Assembly (NCBI GenBank): GCA_002714465.1
Contig: PAXL01000050.1
Span: 25,901 to 43,691, forward strand
Source: Gemmatimonadota bacterium
Lineage (GTDB): Bacteria > Latescibacterota > UBA2968
DNA: 17,791 nt
Direction of reading: 5' to 3'
A program made the position numbers and the translations under genes. Below are positions 1 to 7,673 of the stretch, piece after piece. The notes beneath the pieces are model-generated. The model saw only the letters and a program-made list of their open reading frames with translations, had not been told where the DNA came from and made no database searches. Within the stretch, counting starts at the first letter, position 1. Every line of letters begins with the position of its first letter.

Positions 1-464
1 AGGTGGCCGCGCCTTCGGATACAGTCGTCCTTATCGCTTTCGAGGTGAACTCTCAGCACGCGTCGGGTCTCGTGAACCTTTGCTACCCGTACTTCACACT
101 CGAACCCGTTATGGCATATTTGAACGTCCAGACGTGGGCGAGCCGTGAGCGAGGTCGGCGTGAGAGCCAGCAGGAAGACCGACTGACACAGCTCGACAGG
201 ATCGACGCGCCTGTGAAGGTGCAACTGGGTAAGACCGCAGTTCCGCTGGGGACGGTTCTCGGGCTTCAGGAGGGTGACGTTCTCAAGTTGGACACCACGC
301 TGAACGACGATGCAGTCGTCTTTGTCGGAGATAGACCGAAGTATCTCGCTCGCCCGGGCTTAAAGGGCAAACGGAGGGCGGTCCAACTGACGGACAGAAT
401 CGTGAAGGCCGACGAGTCACGCTATATGACCGAGGTCGAGAAGACCGAGACGCAGAAACTTTAG
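1..464 (+). CDS. fliM: Flagellar motor switch protein FliM, C-terminal part (5' end outside window)
   Basis: FliM sits in the cytoplasmic C-ring of the flagellar motor, binds CheY-P and sets rotation direction. About 153 codons are visible, against roughly 320-340 for the whole protein, so the frame is open at the left edge and the GTG at position 3 is internal. The segment VVLIAFEV followed by NLCYPYFTLEPVM is the end of the FliM middle domain. The part from about visible residue 64 (RIDAPVKVQLG, then LQEGDVLKLD and PGLKGKRRAVQL) is the SpoA/FliN-like C-terminal domain. The tail after the SpoA domain (about 24 residues, charged) is somewhat longer than in enteric FliM. No fliN follows; a terminator does, so this is the end of its transcript. 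The family assignment is firm; only the missing 5' part is unseen. Confidence 0.93.
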   Translation, partial: VAAPSDTVVLIAFEVNSQHASGLVNLCYPYFTLEPVMAYLNVQTWASRERGRRESQQEDRLTQLDRIDAPVKVQLGKTAVPLGTVLGLQEGDVLKLDTTLNDDAVVFVGDRPKYLARPGLKGKRRAVQLTDRIVKADESRYMTEVEKTETQKL

Positions 465-480
465 AGGGATCAGATTCTGG

Positions 481-517
481 AAGAGGTCGCTCGAACCATT
501 TCGGGCGGCCTCTTTCT
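481..517 (+). terminator. Intrinsic terminator after fliM
   Basis: A 10-bp stem (481-490 with 505-514, one G-U pair) encloses a 14-nt loop and is followed by a short T-rich stretch (TCTTTCT overlapping the stem base). It starts 17 nt past the fliM stop codon and lies ahead of the promoter at 527. The weak T tract makes efficiency uncertain. Confidence 0.6.
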
Positions 518-526
518 GTGTACGCA

Positions 527-555
527 TTGACACGGATTTAAGAGCTACTTAGTTT
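527..555 (+). promoter_or_regulatory. Sigma70-like promoter for the adk-lipid kinase operon
   Basis: A consensus -35 box TTGACA (527-532), a 17-nt spacer and a -10 box TAGTTT (550-555) that keeps the three most conserved -10 positions. It lies just after the fliM terminator and about 78 nt before the adk start, so transcription would begin near 562. The -35 match is seen directly; the activity is inferred. Confidence 0.5.
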
Positions 556-570
556 TGCTGTGCTTACGAG

Positions 571-624
571 GGCCCCGTGACGGTTTCGGGGCCTGATCTG
601 GTATGAGGGAAACTGAAATTTCAG
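571..624 (+). promoter_or_regulatory. 5' leader hairpin and palindrome before adk
   Basis: Two symmetric elements lie in the predicted 5' leader. The first is a perfect 7-bp stem GGCCCCG/CGGGGCC (571-577 with 587-593, 9-nt loop). The second is a perfect 12-bp palindrome CTGAAATTTCAG (613-624), whose last two bases overlap the adk Shine-Dalgarno site AGGAGG (623-628). The first has no T run, so it is not a normal terminator. The second could be an operator or a hairpin that hides the ribosome site. Function is inferred only. Confidence 0.35.
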
Positions 625-632
625 GAGGGGTA

Positions 633-1232
633 ATGGCAAGGCCGGTTTTTAAGACGGTTCTTCTGTTCGGGCCGCCTGGCGCGGGAAAGGGGACTTGGGG
701 AGGCATAATGGGAAGGGTCCCGGGCTTCCTCCATTTTGCGAGCGGCGATATGTTTAGATCGTTGTCACCTGACAGTGATCTCGGGAAGATGACGCTCGAG
801 AGTATTAGAAAGGGTGAACTGGTGCCGGACGAGCAGGCACTGGCGCTTTGGCGGGACCAGATGCAGAACCTGGTCACGGTCGGCAAGTTCAACCCTGATG
901 TGCACACGCTTATTCTTGATGGTGTTCCACGCACACCCGCCCAGGCTCGCGAGGTCGATAATGACCTGGACATCCGCTTGATCCTGTTTTTGGATAGCCC
1001 TGACCGAGACCTGCTCGTGAAGCGTCTGTATGGTCGCGCCCTAATCGAGCACCGAGTCGACGACGCCAACGAGGAGATCATCCGTCGTCGTTTCCATGTG
1101 TATGACGATCAGACGAACGCAACGCTAGAACATTACTCGAAGGATCTGATTCACACGATCGATGTGTCCCAGAGCCCGCAGAAGATCCTCCTCGACCTCT
1201 GTCAATTGATGCACGACCGATTGGACGATTAG
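633..1232 (+). CDS. adk: Adenylate kinase family (short-LID nucleoside monophosphate kinase)
   Basis: Cytosolic phosphotransferase of the type NMP + ATP to NDP + ADP; AMP is the most likely acceptor. The 199-aa product has the P-loop GPPGAGKGT at 13-21, the NMP-binding segment HFASGDMFR at 34-42, LILDGVPRTPAQA at 93-105 (the family's DGFPR block, with V for F), and the arginine-rich region RALIEHRVDD at 135-144. The LID is reduced to a few residues and has no zinc cysteines. The residue after the P-loop is Trp22, where most adenylate kinases have Gln. ATG 633 was chosen because AGGAGGGG (623-630) precedes it; an in-frame ATG at 603 has no ribosome site. The stop codon shares one base with the GTG of the lipid kinase, so the two are co-translated. 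UMP/CMP specificity cannot be excluded. Confidence 0.85.
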   Translation: MARPVFKTVLLFGPPGAGKGTWGGIMGRVPGFLHFASGDMFRSLSPDSDLGKMTLESIRKGELVPDEQALALWRDQMQNLVTVGKFNPDVHTLILDGVPRTPAQAREVDNDLDIRLILFLDSPDRDLLVKRLYGRALIEHRVDDANEEIIRRRFHVYDDQTNATLEHYSKDLIHTIDVSQSPQKILLDLCQLMHDRLDD

Positions 1233-2122
1233 TGTCCGACCAATCCTCCAGCTATTTGTTCATTGTCAACCCGAAGGCGGGGACGAATCGCGAGGATCCG
1301 GTTGACGCCATCGCTGACTCGCTGAACTCTAGTGTGACATACGAGGTTCGGGTTACCACGCGTGTGGGCCACGCTACAGATCTGGCGGAAAAAGGTGTTC
1401 AAGATGGGTATGATGTAATAGTTGCAGTCGGAGGAGACGGGACGCTCAATGAGGTCGGACGTGCCCTCGAAGGAGCTGATGTGCCCATGGGAATCGTTCC
1501 GGCCGGATCGGGGAACGCTCTGGCGAGAGCTCTTGGAGTGCCGCTGGATTGGCGCGCGGCGTGCGGTGTTCTGCTGAATGGTCAGGAGCGCAGGATCGAC
1601 ACAGGACATTTGGGTGACCAAATTTTCCTGTCGACAGCGGGGACGGCTCTCGACGCAGAGATCTGCTGGCGGTTCAATAACCACAAGGGACAACGCGGCA
1701 TAGTATCCTACATTACGCACAGCATCTCCGGCATTCTGAGCTACAGGGCGACACAGGTGAGTCTTCAGCTCGATGACGATTCAGATGCGGTTGTGGTTCG
1801 CCCGACGCTTCTGACTTTCGCGAATACGCCGGCCTTCGGGTATGACGTGACGATCGCTCCCGGAGCGGAACCGGATGACGGCCTCTTGGATGTCTGCGTG
1901 GTCGAGAATATGACACTGCTGCGTGCTGCCACGAACGTCCATCGGCTATTCAGCGGGGGCTTCGACGAGACGCCGGGGGTATCGAGGTATCGGGCAAAGC
2001 GGATTCGGGTAGAGCGGGAGCGGCCCGGATACATCCAGGTAGATGGGGAGGCGAAGGAGGGGGACGCGACTCTCGAGGCTAGCGTCCGCGAGGGCGGCCT
2101 GAGCGTGATCGCACCAGCTTGA
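1232..2122 (+). CDS. Diacylglycerol kinase (DagK/YegS) family lipid kinase
   Basis: Predicted membrane-associated enzyme that phosphorylates diacylglycerol or a related lipid with ATP, feeding phosphatidate back into phospholipid synthesis. The 296-aa length is typical. Visible motifs are NPKAG at 13-17, GGDGTLNEV at 67-75 (nucleotide-binding and catalytic loop), GIVPAGSGNALAR at 87-99, and the C-terminal beta-sandwich ending in a segment with IQVDGEA, where the conserved Asp-Gly-Glu lies. The GTG start at 1232 overlaps the adk stop as TAGTG, so translation is probably coupled. It converges on the glycan operon, with a strong terminator between them. The exact lipid substrate (diacylglycerol, sphingosine-like base or other) cannot be read from sequence. 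Confidence 0.88.
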   Translation: MSDQSSSYLFIVNPKAGTNREDPVDAIADSLNSSVTYEVRVTTRVGHATDLAEKGVQDGYDVIVAVGGDGTLNEVGRALEGADVPMGIVPAGSGNALARALGVPLDWRAACGVLLNGQERRIDTGHLGDQIFLSTAGTALDAEICWRFNNHKGQRGIVSYITHSISGILSYRATQVSLQLDDDSDAVVVRPTLLTFANTPAFGYDVTIAPGAEPDDGLLDVCVVENMTLLRAATNVHRLFSGGFDETPGVSRYRAKRIRVERERPGYIQVDGEAKEGDATLEASVREGGLSVIAPA

Positions 2123-2157
2123 CGTGGCCATGAAGAGGCGGTAGGGGTCGGAAAAGA

Positions 2158-2207
2158 AAAGAGAGAAGGGGCGTGCCCGATGACTCGGGTGTGCCCCTTC
2201 TCTCTTT
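2158..2207. terminator. Bidirectional intrinsic terminator between convergent operons
   Basis: A 23-bp uninterrupted stem (2158-2180 with 2185-2207, including three consecutive G-U or U-G pairs) closes on the tetraloop TGAC. Read on the minus strand the stem is followed by TTTTCTTTTC, a strong U-tract, so it ends the glycan operon well. Read on the plus strand only TTT follows before GTG, so it is weaker for the lipid kinase transcript. It lies 21 bp past the stop of the minus-strand carbamoyltransferase and 35 bp past the lipid kinase stop. Confidence 0.88.
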
Positions 2208-2228
2208 GTGGCTATGGGATGTATTGGA

Positions 2229-3935
2229 TCAGATACGGGGTTCGACCTTGTAGTTCTCGATGAAGAGGACGTCCACGCCGCCCCGGAGGAGTTCCTGCAC
2301 GGCTTCGCGCGGACGACACACGATTGGCTCCTCGTGCTTGTTGAAACTGGTGTTGATGCCCAGACTCAGTCCCGATCTTCGTTTGTAAGCCTTGAGCACT
2401 CTGTAGATATAGGTGTTCTCCTTTTCGTTCACGATCTGCGGGCGAGCCGTTCCGTCCCTGTGAACAATACCGGGAGCCATCTGCTTGCCGTAGTCCGTGA
2501 CGTTGAAGCATAGGGTCATAAATTTGGAGGCGAGACGTCCGGGTTTGAAGTTCTCAAAATAACGAGGGGCGTCCTCTTCAAGGATAATCGGTGCGAAGGG
2601 CATGAACTCCGTCCGACCGAGCCGATCGTTGAGCCAGTGCATCATGGTCGGATCCGTTGGCTCAGCCAGGATTGTTCGATGTCCTAGAGCACGGGGCCCA
2701 TATTCCATCTCGCCATTGAACAGACCGATGACCTGTTTCCTGACCAGACAGTCTGCGATCTCTTCGGCAGGGTCTTTGAGTTTTGTGAAGGTCACCGGCG
2801 CATCGTAGAGCGTGTCGAGTATCTCCTGCTCCGAGGTCTCGTTCCCGCAGTAGACGTTCGGGATCTCGCGCGGTCCGATGCTGGCCTCACGTGCAAGGAC
2901 GTCGAGGCCAGCGCCAACGGCGACACCACCGTCACCCATGTGCGGATGGATAAAAATGGTTTCAACACTTGGTAGATCAATGAGCTTTTGATTGAGACGA
3001 ACGTTGGCGAACGTGCCTCCTGCGAGTGCGACTTTCGTCAACCCTGTCTTCTCGACTGCCGCTTCGATGATGCCACACATTGTGTCTTCTAAGACCTTCT
3101 GTGCCCCATAGGCGATCTGCTCGATCGAGTAACTTTCGAGTGCCTTAGACAGCTCGACATAGGCGTCTCGGAATAGTAGATGCTTCTTGTTCACGAAGCA
3201 GAGACGTCTGGTGTCGTGGCCATAAAACTCAGACAGGATCCTATGAGTTTCTTCACAAGGTCTGTAGGCAGCGAGACCCGTGATCTTGCCACCGTGTTTG
3301 ATCGGGTTGAACCCGCAGATATAGGTGATCAGGAACCAGAAGTTGCCCGGTGAGTGCACACGTGGCCACTCGGCGAGGACATCGATCTCGGAACCTCGTC
3401 CCGTGTATATGCTTCCCGACAGACCATCACCACCGCCATCTGCTGTGACGATCAGAGCCTCGTCATACCCGGACGTGTAGTAAGCGGATGCTGCGTGGGA
3501 TCGGTGGTGATCGACATACTCGATGTCGGCATCGATCCCGAATTCGCGAACTGACTTCTGAAGAGATTGCTTATTCTTGCTGACGATACTCAGCAGGTGC
3601 CGTGAAGCCTTAACGAACGAGAGGGACGCGGTCACAGGCCCAAGCAGTCGCGAGGTCCCGGCGAAGATCCGCTGGAGCATCGTGATGTCGTTGATGTCGG
3701 TGTAGATCGGGTAGTCTTCTGTCTCGACCATCGACTGGAAGCCAACGCACACACGGTCGATCGTCTTCGGATCGATTCGTGTATGGCTGAAGAGGTTTCG
3801 AAGAGACAGGTAAGGGAAGCCGAAGTGGAGCTTATTCCTGGAGAACCGCTCTTCGTTTGCCGCATAGATCAGCTCACCATCCTGAAGCAGAGCTACGCCG
3901 GCATCTTTTCCGTCGTGGATTCCCAATACGATCAT
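2229..3935 (-). CDS. NodU/CmcH-family O-carbamoyltransferase, copy 1
   Basis: Transfers a carbamoyl group from carbamoyl phosphate through carbamoyl-adenylate onto a hydroxyl of a sugar or similar acceptor, in the cytoplasm. The 568-aa protein has the full two-domain layout. The N-terminal Kae1-like ASKHA fold runs from MIVLGIHDGKDAG; the metal/substrate histidines are in HHRSHAASAYY at 143-153, followed by DGGGDG at 166-171 and HPHMGDGG at 330-337. The YrdC-like C-terminal domain contains GPRALGHR at 413-420, RTEFMPFAP at 441-449 and NTSFN at 528-532. The ATG at 3935 was chosen because AAAGGG precedes it; a TTG 15 nt upstream would overlap the stop of the GT-C gene. It is the last gene before the terminator, 11 nt after its upstream neighbour. 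All recognisable catalytic blocks are intact. The acceptor is unknown, but the glycosyltransferase context points to a glycan. Confidence 0.92.
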   Translation of the reverse strand: MIVLGIHDGKDAGVALLQDGELIYAANEERFSRNKLHFGFPYLSLRNLFSHTRIDPKTIDRVCVGFQSMVETEDYPIYTDINDITMLQRIFAGTSRLLGPVTASLSFVKASRHLLSIVSKNKQSLQKSVREFGIDADIEYVDHHRSHAASAYYTSGYDEALIVTADGGGDGLSGSIYTGRGSEIDVLAEWPRVHSPGNFWFLITYICGFNPIKHGGKITGLAAYRPCEETHRILSEFYGHDTRRLCFVNKKHLLFRDAYVELSKALESYSIEQIAYGAQKVLEDTMCGIIEAAVEKTGLTKVALAGGTFANVRLNQKLIDLPSVETIFIHPHMGDGGVAVGAGLDVLAREASIGPREIPNVYCGNETSEQEILDTLYDAPVTFTKLKDPAEEIADCLVRKQVIGLFNGEMEYGPRALGHRTILAEPTDPTMMHWLNDRLGRTEFMPFAPIILEEDAPRYFENFKPGRLASKFMTLCFNVTDYGKQMAPGIVHRDGTARPQIVNEKENTYIYRVLKAYKRRSGLSLGINTSFNKHEEPIVCRPREAVQELLRGGVDVLFIENYKVEPRI

Positions 3936-3946
3936 GGCTGACCCTT

Positions 3947-5602
3947 TCAAGAGTCTTTCTGGCCGTAGGTGATCTCGTAAAGGATCCCTGCAAAGGCCCT
4001 GTTGTTTCTGTAAAAACGTTTGTCGTAAAAGCTTTCCGTCAGTCCTGAGAAGACCTTGATTGGACGAACCTGCACCTTCAGCCCTGGGGCATTCGGCATC
4101 CGGAGCGCCTGTTTCAAGTCTTGGATAGGAGCACGGTGGTCCAACCTTGTCAGGTCCTGATCGGTCCTAACAAGCGCGTGGAGAGGCCGGGTCTGGTTGT
4201 CGACCATGACACGCAGCTTCCTGTGATACCTGTTGCTGTCGACAATCCGGCGGTTGTAGCCATAGTCGAAACCGACGATCAACACGTCCGAACCGACGAT
4301 ATTCCGGGTGATGTGCTCCCGGGCCCTGTCATGCGCGACGATCACCTGACCAAGTGTGTTTCTCAGCCCTTTGGTCGAATCGAAGTTGTGCACCGCGTGG
4401 AAGGCCAGCAGTGCGGTCATGGCCGTGACCCAGACTCGTCGAGTCAGCCTCCCGGCAGCCGCGTGGATCGACCAGGCGATTAGGATGCTGGCCGGGACGA
4501 GCGCGACGACGACGTATCTGGCCATGAAACCTTCGGGCAACTGCGGGAAAGAGGCGTATGCTAGTATCGATACACTCAGCCAGATCACGACGAATCCGAG
4601 CACTGGGTCCAAGAAGAATTTTCTCTTACGGACGGCCAGGTATGCCAGCGCGAAAAGTGCTGGCCACAGGAGCGCAGGGGTTACGACTGAAAGCAGACTG
4701 TATGCAATATTCGGACCCGCCGTTCCCCTCAGTAGATGCAAGTTCCCTGCCACAAGAAGCGACATCGTCTCAAGGTTCGCAGGCTTCCACATCCAGCCCT
4801 GGGACTGATCCGTCGCGAAGGGTGCGAAGGGCGGGACCGGGTCTGTCAGCAGATGGATGACCGGTACGATGGTCAGCGAGATCAGTGCCAGGCTGGGGGC
4901 GAATCGACGGATCTGTTCGCGCTTATAGAGGAACAGATAGATAACGACGATCGCCGGGATTAGCTTTGCCGAGCCTTTGGTTCGATGAGCGATCACGGCC
5001 AATAGAACGAATAGCGCCTGGTGAAGTAGCTCGTTACGCTTCGATCTCGGGATCGTGTTCGCAATGCGCCAGAAGACGCCCAAGGCCGCGATGATCAGGA
5101 TCTCCGCAAGCATCTCGAAGTCCGATACCCAAAGTGCGCTAGCGTGACCGGGGCTTGCGAGCGCGAAGATGGCACCCGCGAGCAGTCCAACGTTTCGCCC
5201 GAGGCCAAAACAGGTTGCGATCTGGGCCAGTCCAAGACTGACTGTGGCAAACAGCATGGCCTTAAACGTGTAGAATCCGGCGGCCGAGTATCCGAACAGA
5301 CCGTGGAGGAGCTTGAAGCAGAGCACTTGGATCGGGCGATCCTGAAAGCCCCACTGCTCGGGGACCGGTCTGAGGATTTCTGCGACGATTTGGATCCAAC
5401 CGGTGTCCTGAGCTTGGTTGATCCAGTCGTAGTCGTTGTCGAACAGATGGAGTTCGGCAACGACGATGGCCGCATAGACGAACGCACCCAGCCACAACAG
5501 CGCAAAGGGAATGCTGGTCCGCAGCCGGTCGACCGTCGTGGTCAGACGTTGGCTGTCAGCTGGTCGAGGATGCGATAGTATCGCTTCTGCATCCGAGGCC
5601 AT
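3947..5602 (-). CDS. GT-C-like multipass membrane glycosyltransferase with extracytoplasmic tail
   Basis: 551-aa inner-membrane protein with about ten hydrophobic segments between residues 31 and 405 and a soluble tail of about 140 residues. The first loop carries the acidic cluster FDNDYDW at 54-60 and then QDRPIQVLCFKLLHGLFG at 87-104, an arrangement typical of GT-C enzymes that use polyprenyl-phosphate sugars on the outer face of the membrane. The tail has no motif I can name. No close family was recognised; a polymerase-like role is an alternative. ATG 5602 is supported by AGGAG (5609-5613, 6-nt spacing), which forces a 61-nt overlap with the preceding GT4 gene. There is an 11-nt gap to the carbamoyltransferase that follows. 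Sugar donor and acceptor are unknown. Confidence 0.72.
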   Translation of the reverse strand: MASDAEAILSHPRPADSQRLTTTVDRLRTSIPFALLWLGAFVYAAIVVAELHLFDNDYDWINQAQDTGWIQIVAEILRPVPEQWGFQDRPIQVLCFKLLHGLFGYSAAGFYTFKAMLFATVSLGLAQIATCFGLGRNVGLLAGAIFALASPGHASALWVSDFEMLAEILIIAALGVFWRIANTIPRSKRNELLHQALFVLLAVIAHRTKGSAKLIPAIVVIYLFLYKREQIRRFAPSLALISLTIVPVIHLLTDPVPPFAPFATDQSQGWMWKPANLETMSLLVAGNLHLLRGTAGPNIAYSLLSVVTPALLWPALFALAYLAVRKRKFFLDPVLGFVVIWLSVSILAYASFPQLPEGFMARYVVVALVPASILIAWSIHAAAGRLTRRVWVTAMTALLAFHAVHNFDSTKGLRNTLGQVIVAHDRAREHITRNIVGSDVLIVGFDYGYNRRIVDSNRYHRKLRVMVDNQTRPLHALVRTDQDLTRLDHRAPIQDLKQALRMPNAPGLKVQVRPIKVFSGLTESFYDKRFYRNNRAFAGILYEITYGQKDS

Positions 5603-6738
5603 TCGCAGCTCCTGAAGGCGTTCATAGCTTTGCTGGCCATCTGTCGCCGCAAAGCAGGATTCCTGTAGAGCCTGACGATGTGGTCAGCAAGCTCTTCGGG
5701 GTTGTCGTGTTCGTAGTAAGCCACTTCGGAGTCGTCGAAGTAGGATTCGACCGTGTCGACGCGTGAACAGACCGACGGGAGTCCCATCGCCACATACTCG
5801 AGGAGACGGACGGGCAGCATGACCTTGTCGACAAAGACGTCCTTCTTGCACGGAACCAGTCCGAGGTCGGCTTTGCGAATCAAGTCCGGAACCCGTTCTA
5901 CCGGGACACGTTCATGAAAGCGGATCCGGTAACTAAGGCCTCTCGATGCGACCCAGCCTTTTACTTTTTCCAAATACTTCTGCTCACCATCACCGTAGAT
6001 GTCGAGTTCGAGCGCAGGGATCTCTTTTCGTGCGAGCAAGAATCCCTCAAGAGCGGTTTCGAAGTTGTAACGACTCAAGATTTGTCCGTGGTGGAACAGC
6101 CGGAATGCGTAATCCTGTTTCATCGTGGAGGGGTGAGGGGCCCCCGAGTCGGTGTATCTAAAATACCTTGGATCTGGGGCGTTCATGACGATCTCGATCT
6201 TGTGGGCTATGGGATTCCGCGTTAGAAAGAGGTCGCGGATGTTTCTGTTCACTGTCATCACACGATCGGCGTAGGCGAGGCTCGCCTGCTCGAAGAGGAC
6301 GAGGAGCTTGAAGACCCAGGATCGATTGTTGATCCCGTAGAGCGACTGGAAGAGTTCCGGTGTGATGTCGTGCATGTCCAGTAGAACACGGGCACCCAGC
6401 ATGCGGGGCACGAGTGTAGTGAAGACCAAAAAATCAGGGAGGTTGTGAACCTGAACGACGCGATATCGGTGCCTGATCGAGAGCATCGTGAGTTTCACGA
6501 AGGCGAGCAGAAATAGGGCAGAGTACTCGACCAGATAGCCCGTCACGCCCTGACCGCGGTTGTGCTTCAGCGGCAGTCGGTGGACGTTGACGTTTCCGAT
6601 GCGTTCCGTTGACGGCTCACCTTCATCCTGGAGGCACACCAGATCGACTTCGTCGCCCCGGTCCGCCAGCGCTTCGCATTGCCGTCTGACACGCACATCG
6701 TGCGGATAGTAGGCGTGGACGACCATCCCGAGTCTCAC
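5542..6738 (-). CDS. GT4-family glycosyltransferase
   Basis: Cytoplasmic or membrane-associated retaining glycosyltransferase of GT-B fold, adding a sugar from a nucleotide donor to a growing glycan. The 398-aa product starts with the GT4-type N-terminus MRLGMVVHAYYPHD, which provides the first Rossmann strand and glycine loop. It continues with VHNLPDF at 97-103 and LFHHGQIL at 214-221, and has DIYGDGEQ at 246-253. The donor-binding region has LPVRLLEYVAMGLPSV at 308-323, in which Glu314 corresponds to the second glutamate of the GT4 EX7E motif. The usual first glutamate is replaced in the stretch CKKDVFVD (297-304), so the motif is degenerate. The GTG start overlaps the upstream stop as GTGA, and GAGGA lies 6 nt before it. 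Its 3' end is overlapped by the GT-C gene. Confidence 0.88.
   Translation of the reverse strand: MRLGMVVHAYYPHDVRVRRQCEALADRGDEVDLVCLQDEGEPSTERIGNVNVHRLPLKHNRGQGVTGYLVEYSALFLLAFVKLTMLSIRHRYRVVQVHNLPDFLVFTTLVPRMLGARVLLDMHDITPELFQSLYGINNRSWVFKLLVLFEQASLAYADRVMTVNRNIRDLFLTRNPIAHKIEIVMNAPDPRYFRYTDSGAPHPSTMKQDYAFRLFHHGQILSRYNFETALEGFLLARKEIPALELDIYGDGEQKYLEKVKGWVASRGLSYRIRFHERVPVERVPDLIRKADLGLVPCKKDVFVDKVMLPVRLLEYVAMGLPSVCSRVDTVESYFDDSEVAYYEHDNPEELADHIVRLYRNPALRRQMASKAMNAFRSCEWPRMQKRYYRILDQLTANV
5609..5613 (-). promoter_or_regulatory. Ribosome binding site inside the GT4 gene, fixing the GT-C start
   Basis: AGGAG on the minus strand, 6 nt before ATG 5602. It lies within the coding part of the upstream GT4 gene and supports a genuine 61-nt gene overlap rather than a later start. 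Confidence 0.6.
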
Positions 6739-7673
6739 GACCGGTCCTCCAGCACGCTGGTGTAGATGTCGAGCACGCGTCGGCCGATGACTTCCGCTGA
6801 AAGGGAAACGATCGACTCGCGTCCGTTCGTACGACGGCCTGTATCGAGCACTTGCTCGATCCCGCGAGCGATGTCCTCGGGACTCGCGTCGGCGAGCACG
6901 CAGTTGTCCGTGGTCCCGATCACCTGACGCACATCTCCAACATCCGTCGATACGATCGGAAGGTTACAGGCCATTGCTTCCTTGATCGCGTTTGGGGATC
7001 CTTCTCGCGAAGACGTGAGGAGCAGGAGGTCCGCTGCGTTCATGTATGTCGGGAGTTCTCGGTGCGGCTTGTTGAAGACGACAAGTGGGTCGATCCCTTG
7101 GCCTCGCTGCCGCACGGTGGCCAGCGCCAGATCGGCGAGTTCATACTGTTTCTCGATGCGGTCCGGGTTCGATACGAACAATGCGAGCCGGCCCTTCTCG
7201 GGTAATCCCAGACGCTGTCGGGCGCGTAGTTTCGACATGGGCTGAAAGTGATCCAGGTCGATCCCGTTGGGGACCACGTGAGTTGGTATGTCGAGATACT
7301 GCTGCATCTCCTCGGACTTAACGATGCAGGCGGCCGCACGACGGGAGACCCATCTCGAGATCGCTCGGAACTTCGGGCTGGCGAGGTCCGTCCCGCAGAA
7401 GGAGACGACGAAGGGAATCTCCCGCTGAAGGCTGACGGGGATGCCGTTATAGCCGAAGTGTACGTGGGCCAAGTCATACCGTTCCGAGTGTACCTTGCGT
7501 CGTACTTCTGTAATTCCACCGAGGAGCTCCCACTTCGATTGCTTGACGTCCAGGAATACTACGTCGATCTCTACACCCAAGTTTCGGAGAGAGTCGATCT
7601 GTGTGGCAACGAAGGCGCCGAGTCCCGGGTCGCGCTTGACCGGGTACATGCTGGTGACGGCAAGAACTCTCAC
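6735..7673 (-). CDS. GT4-family glycosyltransferase (short)
   Basis: Retaining GT-B glycosyltransferase of 312 aa, short for GT4 (usually 350-410). The N-terminal domain is compressed: VRVLAVTSMYPVKRDPGLGAF at residues 1-21 is canonical, but only about 50 residues separate it from LAHVHFGYNG (68-77). Other blocks are SFCGTDLASP at 91-100, VVPNGIDLDHF at 133-143 and the complete EX7E motif in REGSPNAIKEAM at 223-234 (Glu224 and Glu232), followed by LPIVSTDVGDV. The GTG at 7673 was chosen because it forms a GTGA overlap with the methyltransferase stop, has GGGAG 7 nt upstream, and begins exactly at the family's first beta strand. The frame is open for another 115 codons upstream, but that stretch lies inside the methyltransferase and lacks family similarity. 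A GTGA overlap also links it to the next GT4. Confidence 0.87.
   Translation of the reverse strand: MRVLAVTSMYPVKRDPGLGAFVATQIDSLRNLGVEIDVVFLDVKQSKWELLGGITEVRRKVHSERYDLAHVHFGYNGIPVSLQREIPFVVSFCGTDLASPKFRAISRWVSRRAAACIVKSEEMQQYLDIPTHVVPNGIDLDHFQPMSKLRARQRLGLPEKGRLALFVSNPDRIEKQYELADLALATVRQRGQGIDPLVVFNKPHRELPTYMNAADLLLLTSSREGSPNAIKEAMACNLPIVSTDVGDVRQVIGTTDNCVLADASPEDIARGIEQVLDTGRRTNGRESIVSLSAEVIGRRVLDIYTSVLEDRS

Noticed and set aside
571..593. Perfect GC hairpin considered as the fliM terminator
   Set aside because: No T run follows and it lies downstream of the likely adk promoter; the hairpin at 481-514 is better placed and T-tailed.
545..1081. Minus-strand open frame of 178 codons opposite adk
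   Set aside because: Ser/Arg-rich composition typical of an antisense shadow; the plus strand carries clear adenylate kinase motifs.
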